In this document: piece after piece, positions 1 through 8,261 of the stretch | How the letters are laid out: each line of letters opens with the position of its first letter | Numbering within the stretch: the first letter of the stretch is position 1 | Origin: Gracilibacillus suaedae | Lineage (GTDB): Bacteria; Bacillota; Bacilli; Bacillales; Amphibacillaceae | Assembly (NCBI RefSeq): GCF_017599345.1 | Contig: NZ_JAGFVL010000044.1 | Location: forward strand, 1 to 64,000 | Direction of reading: 5' to 3' | Length of the DNA stretch: 64,000 nucleotides | Notes under the pieces: generated by a model | What the model was told of the DNA's origin: nothing | The model's database searches: none | What the model saw: only the letters and a program-made list of their open reading frames with translations | Made by a program: the position numbers and the translations under genes

Positions 1-550
1 TGGTGTGCCGGGCATGCATCTAAACTCTAGGGTTCAAGTCCCGAACTGGGAAGGCAGTAGTACCAGTTAGCCAAGGACAAGGGTGTCTAGGGCGACCTAG
101 AATCTGAAGGAAGTCGGAGGCAAATTCCCGCCTTGAGGAACACGAACTTCATAGAAGGCTATTTATACTTGGATGAGACTGCCAAACACATCAAAGTCCA
201 TACTGCCGAAGGGTATAGGTAGTAAATGAAGCAAGGATATGGGGAGGAAGTGTAGATGCTTACCCCGGGAGGTCTGATAGCAAAGCGGTACACTTACCGT
301 AACCGGATGTGTGAACATTCACTGAACTATCAGAAGTCAGCAGAAGCCATAGTACCTGTTTCTTCTAGAGGAACAGGGAAGGGCGGAATCAGGAAAGGAA
401 CATGATCACTTGGGATACGTATGGTTTGATGAAGCAGAAACACAAGTTCCTTCCTCATGGAGGAAACGGTGAATCCCGTGGGGGACATGAGAAGGGTGGA
501 GAACACATACCACATAAAGAGAACGATCATGTACGTAGGAGAGAGAACGA

Positions 551-1810
551 ATGTTAAAACAAATACTGTCACGAGAGAATCTACTACAAGCTATATGGCG
601 TGTAGAAAAGAATAAAGGAAGCCACGGAATCGACCAAATGCCCGTACAAAACCTACGAGTGCATTTGAAAGAGAACTGGACAATCCTCAAGCAACAATTG
701 GAAACAGGAACCTATCAACCTCAACCGGTCCGTCGAGTCGAAATCCCGAAACCAGACGGTGGAAAGAGGAAGCTAGGGATTCCAACCGTGACAGATCGCT
801 TTCTACAACAAGCGATCGCACAAGTGTTGACCAAAGTATATGACCCGCAGTTTTCGGACCATAGTTATGGATTTCGTCCCCAAAGGCGAGGTCATGACGC
901 GGTGAGGAAAGCAAGAGGGTATATACAAGAAGGCTGTCGTTGGGTAGTAGATATGGATCTAGAGAAATTCTTTGATAAAGTACATCATGATCGTTTAATG
1001 CGCACCCTGAGCAAACGGATTAACGATCCAAGAGTGCTGACATTAATCCGTCGCTATCTACAAGCAGGAGTCATGGAGCAAGGACTTGTTCAGTCGAACA
1101 CAGAAGGAACACCACAAGGTGGCCCGTTAAGTCCTTTACTCTCTAATATTGTCTTAGATGAATGGGACAAAGAATTGGAGCGCAGAGGACTGCACTTCGT
1201 CCGTTATGCGGATGATTGTCAAATCTACGTTCGTTCCAAAAGAGCAGGACAGAGAGTCAGACAAAACATGACGGAATTCCTGGAAGGAAAACTAAAGCTG
1301 AAAGTGAATCAACAAAAGAGTGCGATTGATCGTCCATGGAGACGAAAATTTCTAGGATTCTCCTTCACCAGTCACAAGAAGAGACCAAAGGTTCGCATAC
1401 CAAAAGAGAGTATTAAGAGGCTCAAAGATCGAATCCGTTCCTTAACATCAAGGAAAGAAAACATCAGTATGGAGACCAGAATCGAACGATTAAATCGGTA
1501 CTTAATCGGTTGGATAGGATATTACCAATTGACCGAGGCACCAAGTGTTCTGAAACAGATAGATAGTTGGATCCAACGTAGACTCCGCATGATTCGATGG
1601 AAAGAATGGAAGTTGGTCAAGACAAGGTATCGAGAATTACAAAGGTTCGGTGTGAAGAAGGAGAAAGCGTGGGAATGGGCCAACACAAGGAAAGCCTATT
1701 GGCGGATTGCGAACAGCCCCATTTTACACAGAACCCTCGGCAACCGATATTGGGGAAGCCAAGGACTAGAAAGTTTGTTTATTCGTTATCAATTTTCACG
1801 TATGACTTGA
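551..1810 (+). CDS. ltrA: group II intron-encoded reverse transcriptase/maturase
   Basis: Intron-encoded protein of 419 residues that helps the intron RNA splice and copies it into DNA at new sites. The reverse transcriptase palm is clear: VDMDLEKFFDKVHHDRL (RT3), GTPQGGPLSPLLSN (RT4) and the catalytic YADD in FVRYADDCQIYV (RT5). The region after about residue 290 fits the maturase X domain. The protein ends soon after X (YQFSRMT) with no Cys-rich HNH endonuclease domain, so it belongs to an endonuclease-lacking lineage, which often targets replication forks or single-stranded DNA. The ATG at 551 follows a purine-rich GGAGAGAG. The ORF is intact, so the intron may still be mobile. Confidence 0.95.
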   Translation: MLKQILSRENLLQAIWRVEKNKGSHGIDQMPVQNLRVHLKENWTILKQQLETGTYQPQPVRRVEIPKPDGGKRKLGIPTVTDRFLQQAIAQVLTKVYDPQFSDHSYGFRPQRRGHDAVRKARGYIQEGCRWVVDMDLEKFFDKVHHDRLMRTLSKRINDPRVLTLIRRYLQAGVMEQGLVQSNTEGTPQGGPLSPLLSNIVLDEWDKELERRGLHFVRYADDCQIYVRSKRAGQRVRQNMTEFLEGKLKLKVNQQKSAIDRPWRRKFLGFSFTSHKKRPKVRIPKESIKRLKDRIRSLTSRKENISMETRIERLNRYLIGWIGYYQLTEAPSVLKQIDSWIQRRLRMIRWKEWKLVKTRYRELQRFGVKKEKAWEWANTRKAYWRIANSPILHRTLGNRYWGSQGLESLFIRYQFSRMT

Positions 1811-1815
1811 ATGAA

Positions 1816-1887
1816 ATCGCCAAATACGGAACCGTATGTTTGGTGATGTGAGAGGGTCGGAGGTTAGTCACCTCCCCCTATCTCGAT
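1816..1887 (+). ncRNA. group II intron domains V and VI
   Basis: Domain V is the hairpin 1816-1847. Its arms ATCGCCAAA and TTTGGTGAT pair, a 2-nt TG bulge follows, then TACG/CGTA closes a GAAC tetraloop. The CGC triad lies at the base. Domain VI (about 1850-1885) pairs GAGAGGG with CCCTATCTC and leaves one bulged A seven bases before the 3' end, the expected branch point. This is the catalytic core and it looks intact. Confidence 0.85.
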
Positions 1888-2164
1888 TGGAAACTGATTC
1901 GAAAGTAATGGAAAATAAAAGGATGATAATTAAATAGGAATATATATCTATTTTTCCAAAAAATACATATATTCCCTGGATTATTCTGCTACTTTTTATT
2001 TATAATGATTTATTAGATGAATAGTTTATTATGTGTTAATAGTGCGTAAAACTTCCACTTCAAAGTTCAAGTGAATCGAAGGAGTAAAGCGTGGCTAATC
2101 CCCTAATGATCAGTCAGCCACTGATCATAGTCTTACTCTATCATATGTTACGGAGGTGTACAGA

Positions 2165-2590
2165 TTGTCAGATTCTGATTTTTTAAGTAATGCATTTTAT
2201 ATTATTTCTAATCGTTCAGCGGATGTAGAACAAAAGATAGAAAGGTTAAAAGAAGCTAAACGTGACATAGAAGCTGAACAGGATCAAGCATTCATCGAAA
2301 TTAAACAAATTGAAAAACCTTCTTTAGATCTTTCATGGGAGGGTACAGAAGCCAATAAGTTTGACGAGGATCGCCGTGAAGCTTATCAAGTGATGAAAAC
2401 GAAGATTAGTAATTATGATCACTACATCAACCGGATAGATTGGGAAATAAGTCAACTAAACCTTCAACAAAATACACTAGATATTGCCAGTTCGATTGCT
2501 TACCAGGCGGATCGATTATTGGATCAAGGTGAAGAAGCTGTGGAAGCATTGGGAAGAAAAATTAACGAATTAAAAGGATGGTTGTTCTAA
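2165..2590 (+). CDS. DUF5082 (YwqH-like) small protein of an LXG operon
   Basis: A 141-residue, coiled-coil-rich protein (roughly residues 18-60 and 80-115), first gene of the toxin operon. Size, position and composition match the DUF5082/YwqH proteins that precede LXG toxins in Bacillus (ywqH-ywqI-ywqJ order). Such small alpha-helical partners are thought to bind the LXG head and assist type VII secretion; that role is family knowledge. TTG at 2165 is chosen because CGGAGG at 2151-2156 sits eight bases upstream; the in-frame GTG at 2156 overlaps the ribosome binding site. The stop overlaps the next start by one base. Confidence 0.75.
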   Translation: MSDSDFLSNAFYIISNRSADVEQKIERLKEAKRDIEAEQDQAFIEIKQIEKPSLDLSWEGTEANKFDEDRREAYQVMKTKISNYDHYINRIDWEISQLNLQQNTLDIASSIAYQADRLLDQGEEAVEALGRKINELKGWLF

Positions 2591-2883
2591 TGAACATAAG
2601 ATTAAGTAGTACTGCTGGTGGTGGAACGGAAATCAAGCTCCATTTTCATTCTGTTATGGCGCAACTTGAAAATGCGAGAAAATGCTTATCCCAATTAGAA
2701 TTACCAAAGCCTACTGACACTTATGGTAAAAATGAACTAAAATTCACGAATGAATGGTTGGAGCGGGAAGAAATGATTCATGAATTTTTATTACAATATA
2801 TTGAAACGGTAGAAAAAAACCTAGCAGACACAAGAGAAAGTGTGAAAAAACTAAAAGAACAAGATGAAGCAATTGGAAGGTAG
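2590..2883 (+). CDS. DUF5344 (YwqI-like) small protein of an LXG operon
   Basis: A 97-residue helical protein with the pattern of DUF5344/YwqI, the second small partner encoded before LXG toxins. It is predicted to act with the upstream DUF5082 protein as a helical complex with the toxin's N-terminal LXG domain for export through the type VII (Ess/Yuk) apparatus. ATG 2590 overlaps the preceding stop codon, implying translational coupling; an in-frame ATG at 2578 lies inside the upstream gene and has a poorly placed ribosome binding site. No type VII core gene is in the window, so the secretion machine must be elsewhere if it exists. Confidence 0.72.
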   Translation: MNIRLSSTAGGGTEIKLHFHSVMAQLENARKCLSQLELPKPTDTYGKNELKFTNEWLEREEMIHEFLLQYIETVEKNLADTRESVKKLKEQDEAIGR

Positions 2884-2907
2884 AAAGATGGAAAGGGAGA
2901 GGAAGCG

Positions 2908-4848
2908 ATGAGTTCAACTGAAACGTTGGAAACTAAATCGCTAGTCGAGACAGTAGAAGCTAGGGCACAAGAATATAAGGGTTTAAGTGAACAACTAGAA
3001 ACATTAAGAACTGCTTTTCAGCAAATTGTTGATTTAAATGATTTTACAGGGAAGAGTGCTAATGCAATTAAAGGATTTTATCGTGCGCAAATCGATGTCA
3101 TTGAAGCTTGGCTTGATTTTATTGATATGCAAATAGCTTTTTTTCAAGGAATAGAAGGAATGGCAGAGGATTTCGAATTAGGTGGGAAAACATTGGTGGA
3201 AGTCCCATTTTTGGAAAGAGAACTTGCCAATAGTACTTCAAAGGCATTCAATCTGGTCGATGCCCAGCAATCCAATTTGCAATCGATCTTTTCACGCATC
3301 AATGACCTCGTTTCATTAGACGTTTTTTCCAAGAGTGACTTTGAAGAACGGATGGAAGATGCTGAGGACAAACGTAAACAAACCAAACAGAAAGTAAGGG
3401 AATTTGATCAGCTCTTATTGGAGCATTATCATCAATCATCTCTCCATGAACAAGTGATTGTCGGTTTAATACAAGAAATGCTTCATGCTTCATCACAGGG
3501 TGGAGAAATTTCCCCCGTTCATTTTAATGAAATCATCTATCAGCAAAGTGAAGTCCATCAAGCAAGGCAAGATGCACAGGAGCTTACCTCATCCTATATG
3601 CAGTACCAGGAGGAACTACAGGAAAATCGCGAATTACAAGCTAAAATAGAGGAAATGGAAAATCGCCCATGGTACGAAAAAGCGTGGGATACAGTCTGTA
3701 CGTTTACAGGTGAAATAACCGGTTATTACGATGCCAAGCGTGCATCGACAGGAGTAGATCCGGTTACTGGAGAAAAATTAACGACTGCCGAACGTGTGAC
3801 GGCAGGATCATTGGCAGCAGCCGGATTTATCCCTGTAGTAGGTTGGGCAGGAAGAGCACTGAAAGGTGGAAAAACAGCTTACACGATGTCGAAAGGTGTA
3901 AAAGCCACGGATCATGTATTGGATGCCTATCAAAATGCGAAGGCATTTGATATACTAAAAAAGACAGAGTATGGTATATATGGACTGGCATCCTATAATG
4001 GATTCAGCGAATATATTACCGGCAAAGATATGTTCGGCAACGAATTAAGTGAAGAAAAACGAAACCAAAGCTTAACCCAAAGCCTATTTATGTTAGGTGC
4101 CGGTGGAGCAAGTGTAGCCGTAGATCGCATCCAGGCTAAAAACAGCCTCTCCACGATCTTCCCAACACCAAAACCACCCGCAACAGTACCTAAAACTCCA
4201 AAACCATGGTCGGTAAATTACGCGATGAAATGGTTGAAGGAACAAATACCTGAAGTTCGGATCGTACAGGATTCGATGGGTGGTTCTTATCCGGTGCTTA
4301 TGAAGAGGAGTGGTGGGGGCGAGAATGTAACTGGGTTAAGGAAATATGGTAATAGTTCGGTTAATAATTCTAAACAGGTGAATTATGGAGAACAATTCAC
4401 AAAAATAGGTGGTAAAAAAACTTTAAAACCTAATATCGAGTATACAACCAAAGAAGGATATCACTATAAGACTGATAGTGATGGTAGAATTTCCAACGTA
4501 GAAGCAAAGCTAGAACTAGGTAAAGCAGATCGTAATCAATATGCGCAAAGAACTGTCGGTGGAAAAGATAGATTATCAAACGATGATGGTGGTCACTTAA
4601 TTGCTAGCATTTTCAAGGGATCGGGTGATATCGACAATCTGGTTCCGATGAATGCAAACCTAAATAGAAGTGAATATAAGACTTTAGAGAATACTTGGAA
4701 GAAGGCTTTGGAAGAGGGGAAAGAAGTTAGGGTTAAATTAAAACCTATATATTTGGGCAATTCGATTAGACCAAGTGAATTTAAAATCAATTATACAATA
4801 GATGGGAGAAAGTATTCAGATAGACTAACAAATTATTTAGGAGGTTAG
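2908..4848 (+). CDS. LXG polymorphic toxin with DNA/RNA non-specific endonuclease-type tip
   Basis: A 646-residue antibacterial toxin. Residues 1 to about 235 form the helical LXG domain that targets type VII secretion. About 250-300 carries a pre-toxin (PT-TG-like) segment with DPVTGEKLTTAERVTAG and GFIPVVGWAGR. A proline-rich linker follows (about 415-440, TPKPPATVPKTPKPW). The C-terminal ~150 residues resemble the Endonuclea_NS_2 nucleases seen in YeeF-type toxins: DGGHLIASIF, then DIDNLVPMNANLN and a conserved KTLENTWKKALEEGK. The usual catalytic DRGH reads DDGGH here. It is preceded by AGGAAGC and followed four bases later by a YezG-type immunity gene. The linker and tip recur as orphan copies downstream. 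Confidence 0.88.
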   Translation: MSSTETLETKSLVETVEARAQEYKGLSEQLETLRTAFQQIVDLNDFTGKSANAIKGFYRAQIDVIEAWLDFIDMQIAFFQGIEGMAEDFELGGKTLVEVPFLERELANSTSKAFNLVDAQQSNLQSIFSRINDLVSLDVFSKSDFEERMEDAEDKRKQTKQKVREFDQLLLEHYHQSSLHEQVIVGLIQEMLHASSQGGEISPVHFNEIIYQQSEVHQARQDAQELTSSYMQYQEELQENRELQAKIEEMENRPWYEKAWDTVCTFTGEITGYYDAKRASTGVDPVTGEKLTTAERVTAGSLAAAGFIPVVGWAGRALKGGKTAYTMSKGVKATDHVLDAYQNAKAFDILKKTEYGIYGLASYNGFSEYITGKDMFGNELSEEKRNQSLTQSLFMLGAGGASVAVDRIQAKNSLSTIFPTPKPPATVPKTPKPWSVNYAMKWLKEQIPEVRIVQDSMGGSYPVLMKRSGGGENVTGLRKYGNSSVNNSKQVNYGEQFTKIGGKKTLKPNIEYTTKEGYHYKTDSDGRISNVEAKLELGKADRNQYAQRTVGGKDRLSNDDGGHLIASIFKGSGDIDNLVPMNANLNRSEYKTLENTWKKALEEGKEVRVKLKPIYLGNSIRPSEFKINYTIDGRKYSDRLTNYLGG

Positions 4849-4852
4849 ACAG

Positions 4853-5263
4853 ATGGAAACTAAAAAGATGGAACAAACATACCAACAAATTGCTAATACT
4901 TTAGTTAATATAGTGCCAGAAGAATGGGAAAGAATCTTATTATATGCTGAATACAGAGAAGGATATAGAAAAATATTTTTTTATTATTATCCCCAAACAG
5001 GTATAAAACCAGTATATAGCCTTGATATAATCGATTTTTTTAATATTGAAGAAGAAGAATATGATCAATTGGAAGATGAACTATATGAGTGTTTTACAAT
5101 GTTATGGGAGGAATTCAAGGAGCAAGGCCAAGAACAGTGGACGAATCTAACTTTCATTTTAGACAACACAGGTAAAATGAAAATTGATTATGGTTATGAG
5201 GATATTTCTGAGATTAGTCCAGTAGAGAAACAAGATAGATGGGAAGCTAAATACTTGAAGTAA
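4853..5263 (+). CDS. YezG/DUF600-family immunity protein
   Basis: A 136-residue acidic protein matching the YezG (DUF600) antitoxin family, the cognate immunity proteins of YeeF-type LXG nucleases. Family-like stretches include YQQIANTLVNIVPEEWE, YPQTGIKPVYSLDI and QEQWTNLTFILDNTGK. It should bind the nuclease tip of the toxin immediately upstream and protect the producer and its kin. ATG 4853 starts four bases after the toxin stop; the AGGAGG that serves it lies in the toxin's last codons, so the pair is translationally coupled. Function is inferred from family and position. Confidence 0.85.
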   Translation: METKKMEQTYQQIANTLVNIVPEEWERILLYAEYREGYRKIFFYYYPQTGIKPVYSLDIIDFFNIEEEEYDQLEDELYECFTMLWEEFKEQGQEQWTNLTFILDNTGKMKIDYGYEDISEISPVEKQDRWEAKYLK

Positions 5264-5403
5264 GTTCATTTAATCTTTGATTTACTTTGTAAATGAGATC
5301 TGATGCTTTAAATTCTAAAGGGTAGTTAAACAAACCAAAAGCAAAAGTATTAGCAGTCAAAATCTCGGTTTTTGTTATTATAGTTGAATTAGGAGGTTTT
5401 ATA

Positions 5404-5853
5404 TTGGCAAAAGAATTTGAAGATTATTTGTCTGAACTACAAACTGACATGGTAGCAATTAGCCTAGAGTATGTAGAAGATAGAGCTGATGATATTTTTA
5501 TTTATTGTTCATATGAACCAGAAGCTTATTATTTTAATGTTTTTTTTAGACTTCAAGGGAAGCTTGTTTTGAAACATCAGCTAAATGATGTACCTGATGA
5601 TTTTACTTATGACACTTCAACTGAGAGACAACTAGCTTTACAACGTATTGGTGTTCAAAATTTAGAAGAAATTCATAAAAAATGCAAAGAATATGGAAGA
5701 GATATGCCAAGCGAAATAAAATTACATTATAATGTAAAACAAAACTCATTAAAAGCAAAGTATAATTATGATATAGTTTATTCAAATGATGATGAACTAT
5801 TACCTAAAGATATTTTCATTAGATGGTTAGAAGAAGTAAAAAATAACTTATAA
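5404..5853 (+). CDS. putative second immunity protein
   Basis: A 149-residue acidic protein of unknown family, without signal peptide or membrane segment. Several features suggest immunity: it lies directly after a toxin/YezG pair, it is followed by a terminator and a headless toxin tip, and its last 35 residues (VYSNDDELLPKD, RWLEEVKNNL) recur in a decayed copy at 6778-6875, also next to a YezG-type gene. TTG 5404 is chosen because AGGAGG at 5391-5396 is seven bases upstream. It may protect against a toxin tip no longer in the genome or held by rivals. No catalytic motif is seen. Confidence 0.6.
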   Translation: MAKEFEDYLSELQTDMVAISLEYVEDRADDIFIYCSYEPEAYYFNVFFRLQGKLVLKHQLNDVPDDFTYDTSTERQLALQRIGVQNLEEIHKKCKEYGRDMPSEIKLHYNVKQNSLKAKYNYDIVYSNDDELLPKDIFIRWLEEVKNNL

Positions 5854-5876
5854 ATTAGACCTTGATTGGGTATCGA

Positions 5877-5921
5877 CCCCCGAAAGTTAGAGTGAAAGAT
5901 CTAACTTTCGGGGGTGTTTTT
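5877..5921 (+). terminator. strong intrinsic terminator inside the toxin cassette array
   Basis: A perfect 14-bp stem pairs 5877-5890 with 5901-5914 around a 10-nt loop, followed by TGTTTTT. It ends the main toxin operon and directly abuts the orphan toxin tip, which begins within its T tract. Confidence 0.92.
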
Positions 5922-6169
5922 ATGGTCCTCCTGATATTGATAATCTTGTACCACAAAACAGTCAAATTAACAGGAGGGGTGGAGTTTGGTATGATATGGA
6001 GACAGAGTGGGCGAATGCATTAAAAGAGGTACCGCCTAAGAAAGTTTCTGTAAACATTGAACCCATGTATTTAAATAATTCTATGCGTCCGAATTCTTTT
6101 ATGGTTGAGTATGAAATTGAAGGTCAATTTCCAGTGTTTCGTGAGATTGCAAATAAATCAGGAGGTTGA
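5918..6169 (+). pseudogene. orphan LXG toxin C-terminal tip (headless)
   Basis: An open frame with no start codon, fused to the terminator tail, encodes about 83 residues beginning FYGPPDIDNLVPQNSQINR. It matches the second half of the nuclease tip of the full toxin (DIDNLVPMNANLN, then the TLENTWKKALEEGK region) and ends KSGG, next to the YezG-type gene at 6175. The LXG head, linker and the GH half of the catalytic motif are missing, so it is not a working toxin. It is either a decayed tandem copy or a silent donor module with its own immunity gene. Confidence 0.8.
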
Positions 6170-6174
6170 TGTAA

Positions 6175-6663
6175 ATGAGTATTGAAATAGAACTAAACAA
6201 ATTATATAATGAAATTGCTCAACAGATTAATGATATGATCCCAACTGAATGGAATAATTTCTGTTTTAATGGAGAAGTAAAGGATGAAGAAGGAGGAGTA
6301 TTTTTCTTTTTTAGGCCTAAAGATAAAGAGCAATACGTTTATTCCCATTATATTCCTAGACTATATAATATAGATAAGAGGTCATACTATAAAGAACTGC
6401 ATACATTATTTGAATTAACCGTTCAACTTCAAAGACTTTTCATTGAAAATGATCAAGAGCCTTGGTTTTCAGTAACATTATTAGTTAATGAAGATGGTAA
6501 ATTAACTGTACATTTTGATTATATTAATTGGCATGATAGTGAATTTGGTCCGGCTGATAGAATTGAATATTTTGAATATAAATATATAAGTAATGATAAA
6601 GGTGACCTAGATTTAATTAAGAGAATGGAAGAATTTGAAAAAAACAATACTACTGTTGAATAA
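6175..6663 (+). CDS. YezG/DUF600-family immunity protein (second copy)
   Basis: A 162-residue acidic protein of the YezG/DUF600 family, clearly related to but divergent from the copy at 4853. It has the same layout: an IAQQINDMIPTEWN N-terminus, FFRPKDKEQYVYSHYIP, then QEPWFSVTLLVNEDGKL. A charged tail after residue 145 is extra. AGGAGG lies in the last codons of the orphan tip just upstream, as in the intact toxin/immunity pair, so tip and immunity gene moved as a unit. It probably gives immunity to the toxin variant whose tip is left at 5918-6169. Confidence 0.8.
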   Translation: MSIEIELNKLYNEIAQQINDMIPTEWNNFCFNGEVKDEEGGVFFFFRPKDKEQYVYSHYIPRLYNIDKRSYYKELHTLFELTVQLQRLFIENDQEPWFSVTLLVNEDGKLTVHFDYINWHDSEFGPADRIEYFEYKYISNDKGDLDLIKRMEEFEKNNTTVE

Positions 6664-6777
6664 AGTACTTGATGGCTTTCGCAACAGTTCGATTTGTTTA
6701 ACAGTTTGATATTATGTACTTATACAAAAAATGATAAAAAGGTTTACCATAATCATCAACTAAAATGAGGCTACATA

Positions 6778-6875
6778 GAATTTGATGGTAAACTTACATT
6801 TGTTTATTCAAATAATGATGAATCGGTAACTGGTTCGAGGAAGTAAAAGATAATAATTTATTAAATAAACCTTGA
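6778..6875 (+). pseudogene. decayed copy of the 5404-5853 immunity-like gene
   Basis: The frame from 6778 reads FDGKLTFVYSNNDES, then after a shift of frame at about 6829 WFEEVKDNNLLNKP and stop. This parallels YDIVYSNDDE...RWLEEVKNNL at the end of the 5404-5853 product. The rest of the gene is gone. Confidence 0.65.
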
Positions 6876-6907
6876 TTAGCTAAATGCCCTTCAAGGTTTA
6901 TTTTTTT
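6864..6907 (+). terminator. intrinsic terminator after decayed immunity gene
   Basis: AATAAACCTTGA (6864-6875) pairs with TCAAGGTTTATT (6891-6902) and is followed by a run of T. The flanking sequence resembles the region after 5853, consistent with duplication of the whole module. Confidence 0.8.
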
Positions 6908-6942
6908 GAACATCTGACGTTATAGTATGATTAGTCATCCAT

Positions 6943-7716
6943 GGAGAATACAGAGTATATATTACTGACAAAGATATATTTGGAAAGAAGTTAAGTAAAG
7001 AAAAACAAACCCAAAGCCTATTCATGTTAGGTGCCGGTGGAGCACGTGTAGCCGTAGATCGCATGCAGGCTAAAAACAGCCTCTCCACGATCTTCCCAAC
7101 ACCAAAGCCACCCGCAACAGTACCGAAAACACCAAAACCATGGTCGGTAAATTACGCGATGAAATGGTTGAAGGAACAAATACCTGAAGTTCGGATCGTA
7201 CAGGATTCGATGGGTGGTACCCATATAATGTTTGCGAAAAGAAGTGGTGGAGGAAGCGGTAGAAGGGATACTGTTAATCATTCTAATAGTAAAGGTTTTG
7301 ATGATAAAAAAAGAAATAGAGTTCATATGAATGAAGATGGAACGTTAAAGCCTAACGTTAAATATCAAACAGGTGAATATAATTACGATTATAAAACAGA
7401 TGAATTAGGAAGGTTAACTGAATTCAATGCGGACGACTTAAAGTTAACAAAGCGTGATAATAGATTACCTCACAAAACTGATACACCTGGTAAGGAACCA
7501 GGAGATCATGCTGGCCATCTAGCAGGAGATCGATTTGGAGGTCCTCCAGAATTAGATAATCTAGTTTCACAATCTAGTAGTGTTAACTTAAGTAAATATA
7601 AAAAGTTAGAAAATAAATGGGCTAAAGCAATTGAAGAAGGTAAGCACGTTTCTATGAATGTGAAAATTAATTATGAAAATAATAGTTTAAGGTTGCAGGT
7701 GGAGCATGTTGTTTAG
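6943..7716 (+). pseudogene. orphan LXG linker plus nuclease tip cassette
   Basis: Homology to the full toxin begins at about 6943 (YITDKDIFGKKLSKEK versus its YITGKDMFGNELSEEK) and runs through the linker into a different nuclease tip. 7024-7218 matches 4090-4284 with only five base differences by my reading. The tip has GDHAGHLAGDRFGGPPELDNL, then KLENKWAKAIEEGK, the same fold class as the full toxin but with a diverged sequence. It stops early (NNSLRLQVEHVV), about 30 residues short, so the tip is truncated. There is no LXG head and no ribosome binding site. An internal ATG at 7024 leaves a 230-residue ORF, but translation is doubtful. No immunity gene follows on the plus strand. Confidence 0.8.
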
Positions 7717-7811
7717 CTTTGTTAATGTCTAAACAGTTTCTTCATGATCCTTCCAAACACGAATTCACCCGCAACAATTGAAACCCATGGTTAAAAGGTA
7801 TGAGTAAAGTT

Positions 7812-8261
7812 CTATATTTGAATTTGTGCATGAGGACATCGTTTTTTCAGCTCAGTAATGAATTCTTCTTTATCGTTGGGTGAAATTTTTACACTGCCTA
7901 ACGCGGCTGTTGTATAAAAAATCTCTATTGCATCTCTTGACGACAATATTCTATAGCCTGTAAAAATATCTCTTGTAGGTGAAACTTTTGTAATATTTGT
8001 GTATCGAATCTTGCTTTTAAAGGGACCACCTTTTACTAATAAGTAATCTTGATAAAAAACATACTTGACTGAAAAGGTACACCATAAGATAAAGCCTGTC
8101 ACGATAAAGAATGTTGAAGTCAGTATAAGAATTACAGGTAACTCAGTTGCACCTTCGATGAAAAGTGGAAAAAATGAAGCCAAGGCAATAATAAATATCG
8201 TTATCCATATAAAATGAACAAAGAATGCATCGACCCTTGAACGAAAAAACATGATAATCAC
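7812..8261 (-). CDS. small membrane protein with bacterial PH-like domain
   Basis: A 149-residue protein with two N-terminal membrane helices (about 14-34 and 42-64) and a cytoplasmic beta-rich domain (YQDYLLVKGGPFKSKIRYTNITKVSPTRD) typical of bPH_6/DUF1200 proteins. Function unknown. It converges on the orphan toxin cassette. ATG 8261 follows AGAAGGTG; a TATAAT-like box lies on the minus strand at 8277-8282. Proteins of this type occur near polymorphic toxin loci and could be immunity factors for membrane-active toxins, but nothing here shows that. Confidence 0.7.
   Translation of the reverse strand: MIIMFFRSRVDAFFVHFIWITIFIIALASFFPLFIEGATELPVILILTSTFFIVTGFILWCTFSVKYVFYQDYLLVKGGPFKSKIRYTNITKVSPTRDIFTGYRILSSRDAIEIFYTTAALGSVKISPNDKEEFITELKKRCPHAQIQI

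Larger units (their letters stand above)
3..1887 (+). mobile_element. group II intron, nearly complete
   Basis: A self-splicing retroelement. The sequence GTGTG at 3-7 matches the GTGYG 5' end of group II introns. A long structured, non-coding 5' region follows, then a maturase/reverse transcriptase ORF (551-1810), then domains V and VI, ending in an AT dinucleotide at about 1887. The 5' exon lies outside the window, so the insertion target cannot be read. The 3' exon side (from 1888) is AT-rich non-coding DNA leading into the LXG toxin operon. The exact 5' end is inferred from the consensus only. Confidence 0.85.

Noticed and set aside
7740-7800. Possible third trace of the toxin linker (CACCCGCAACA ... 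CCCATGGT)
   Set aside because: Similarity to the linker DNA is short and gapped; could be chance.
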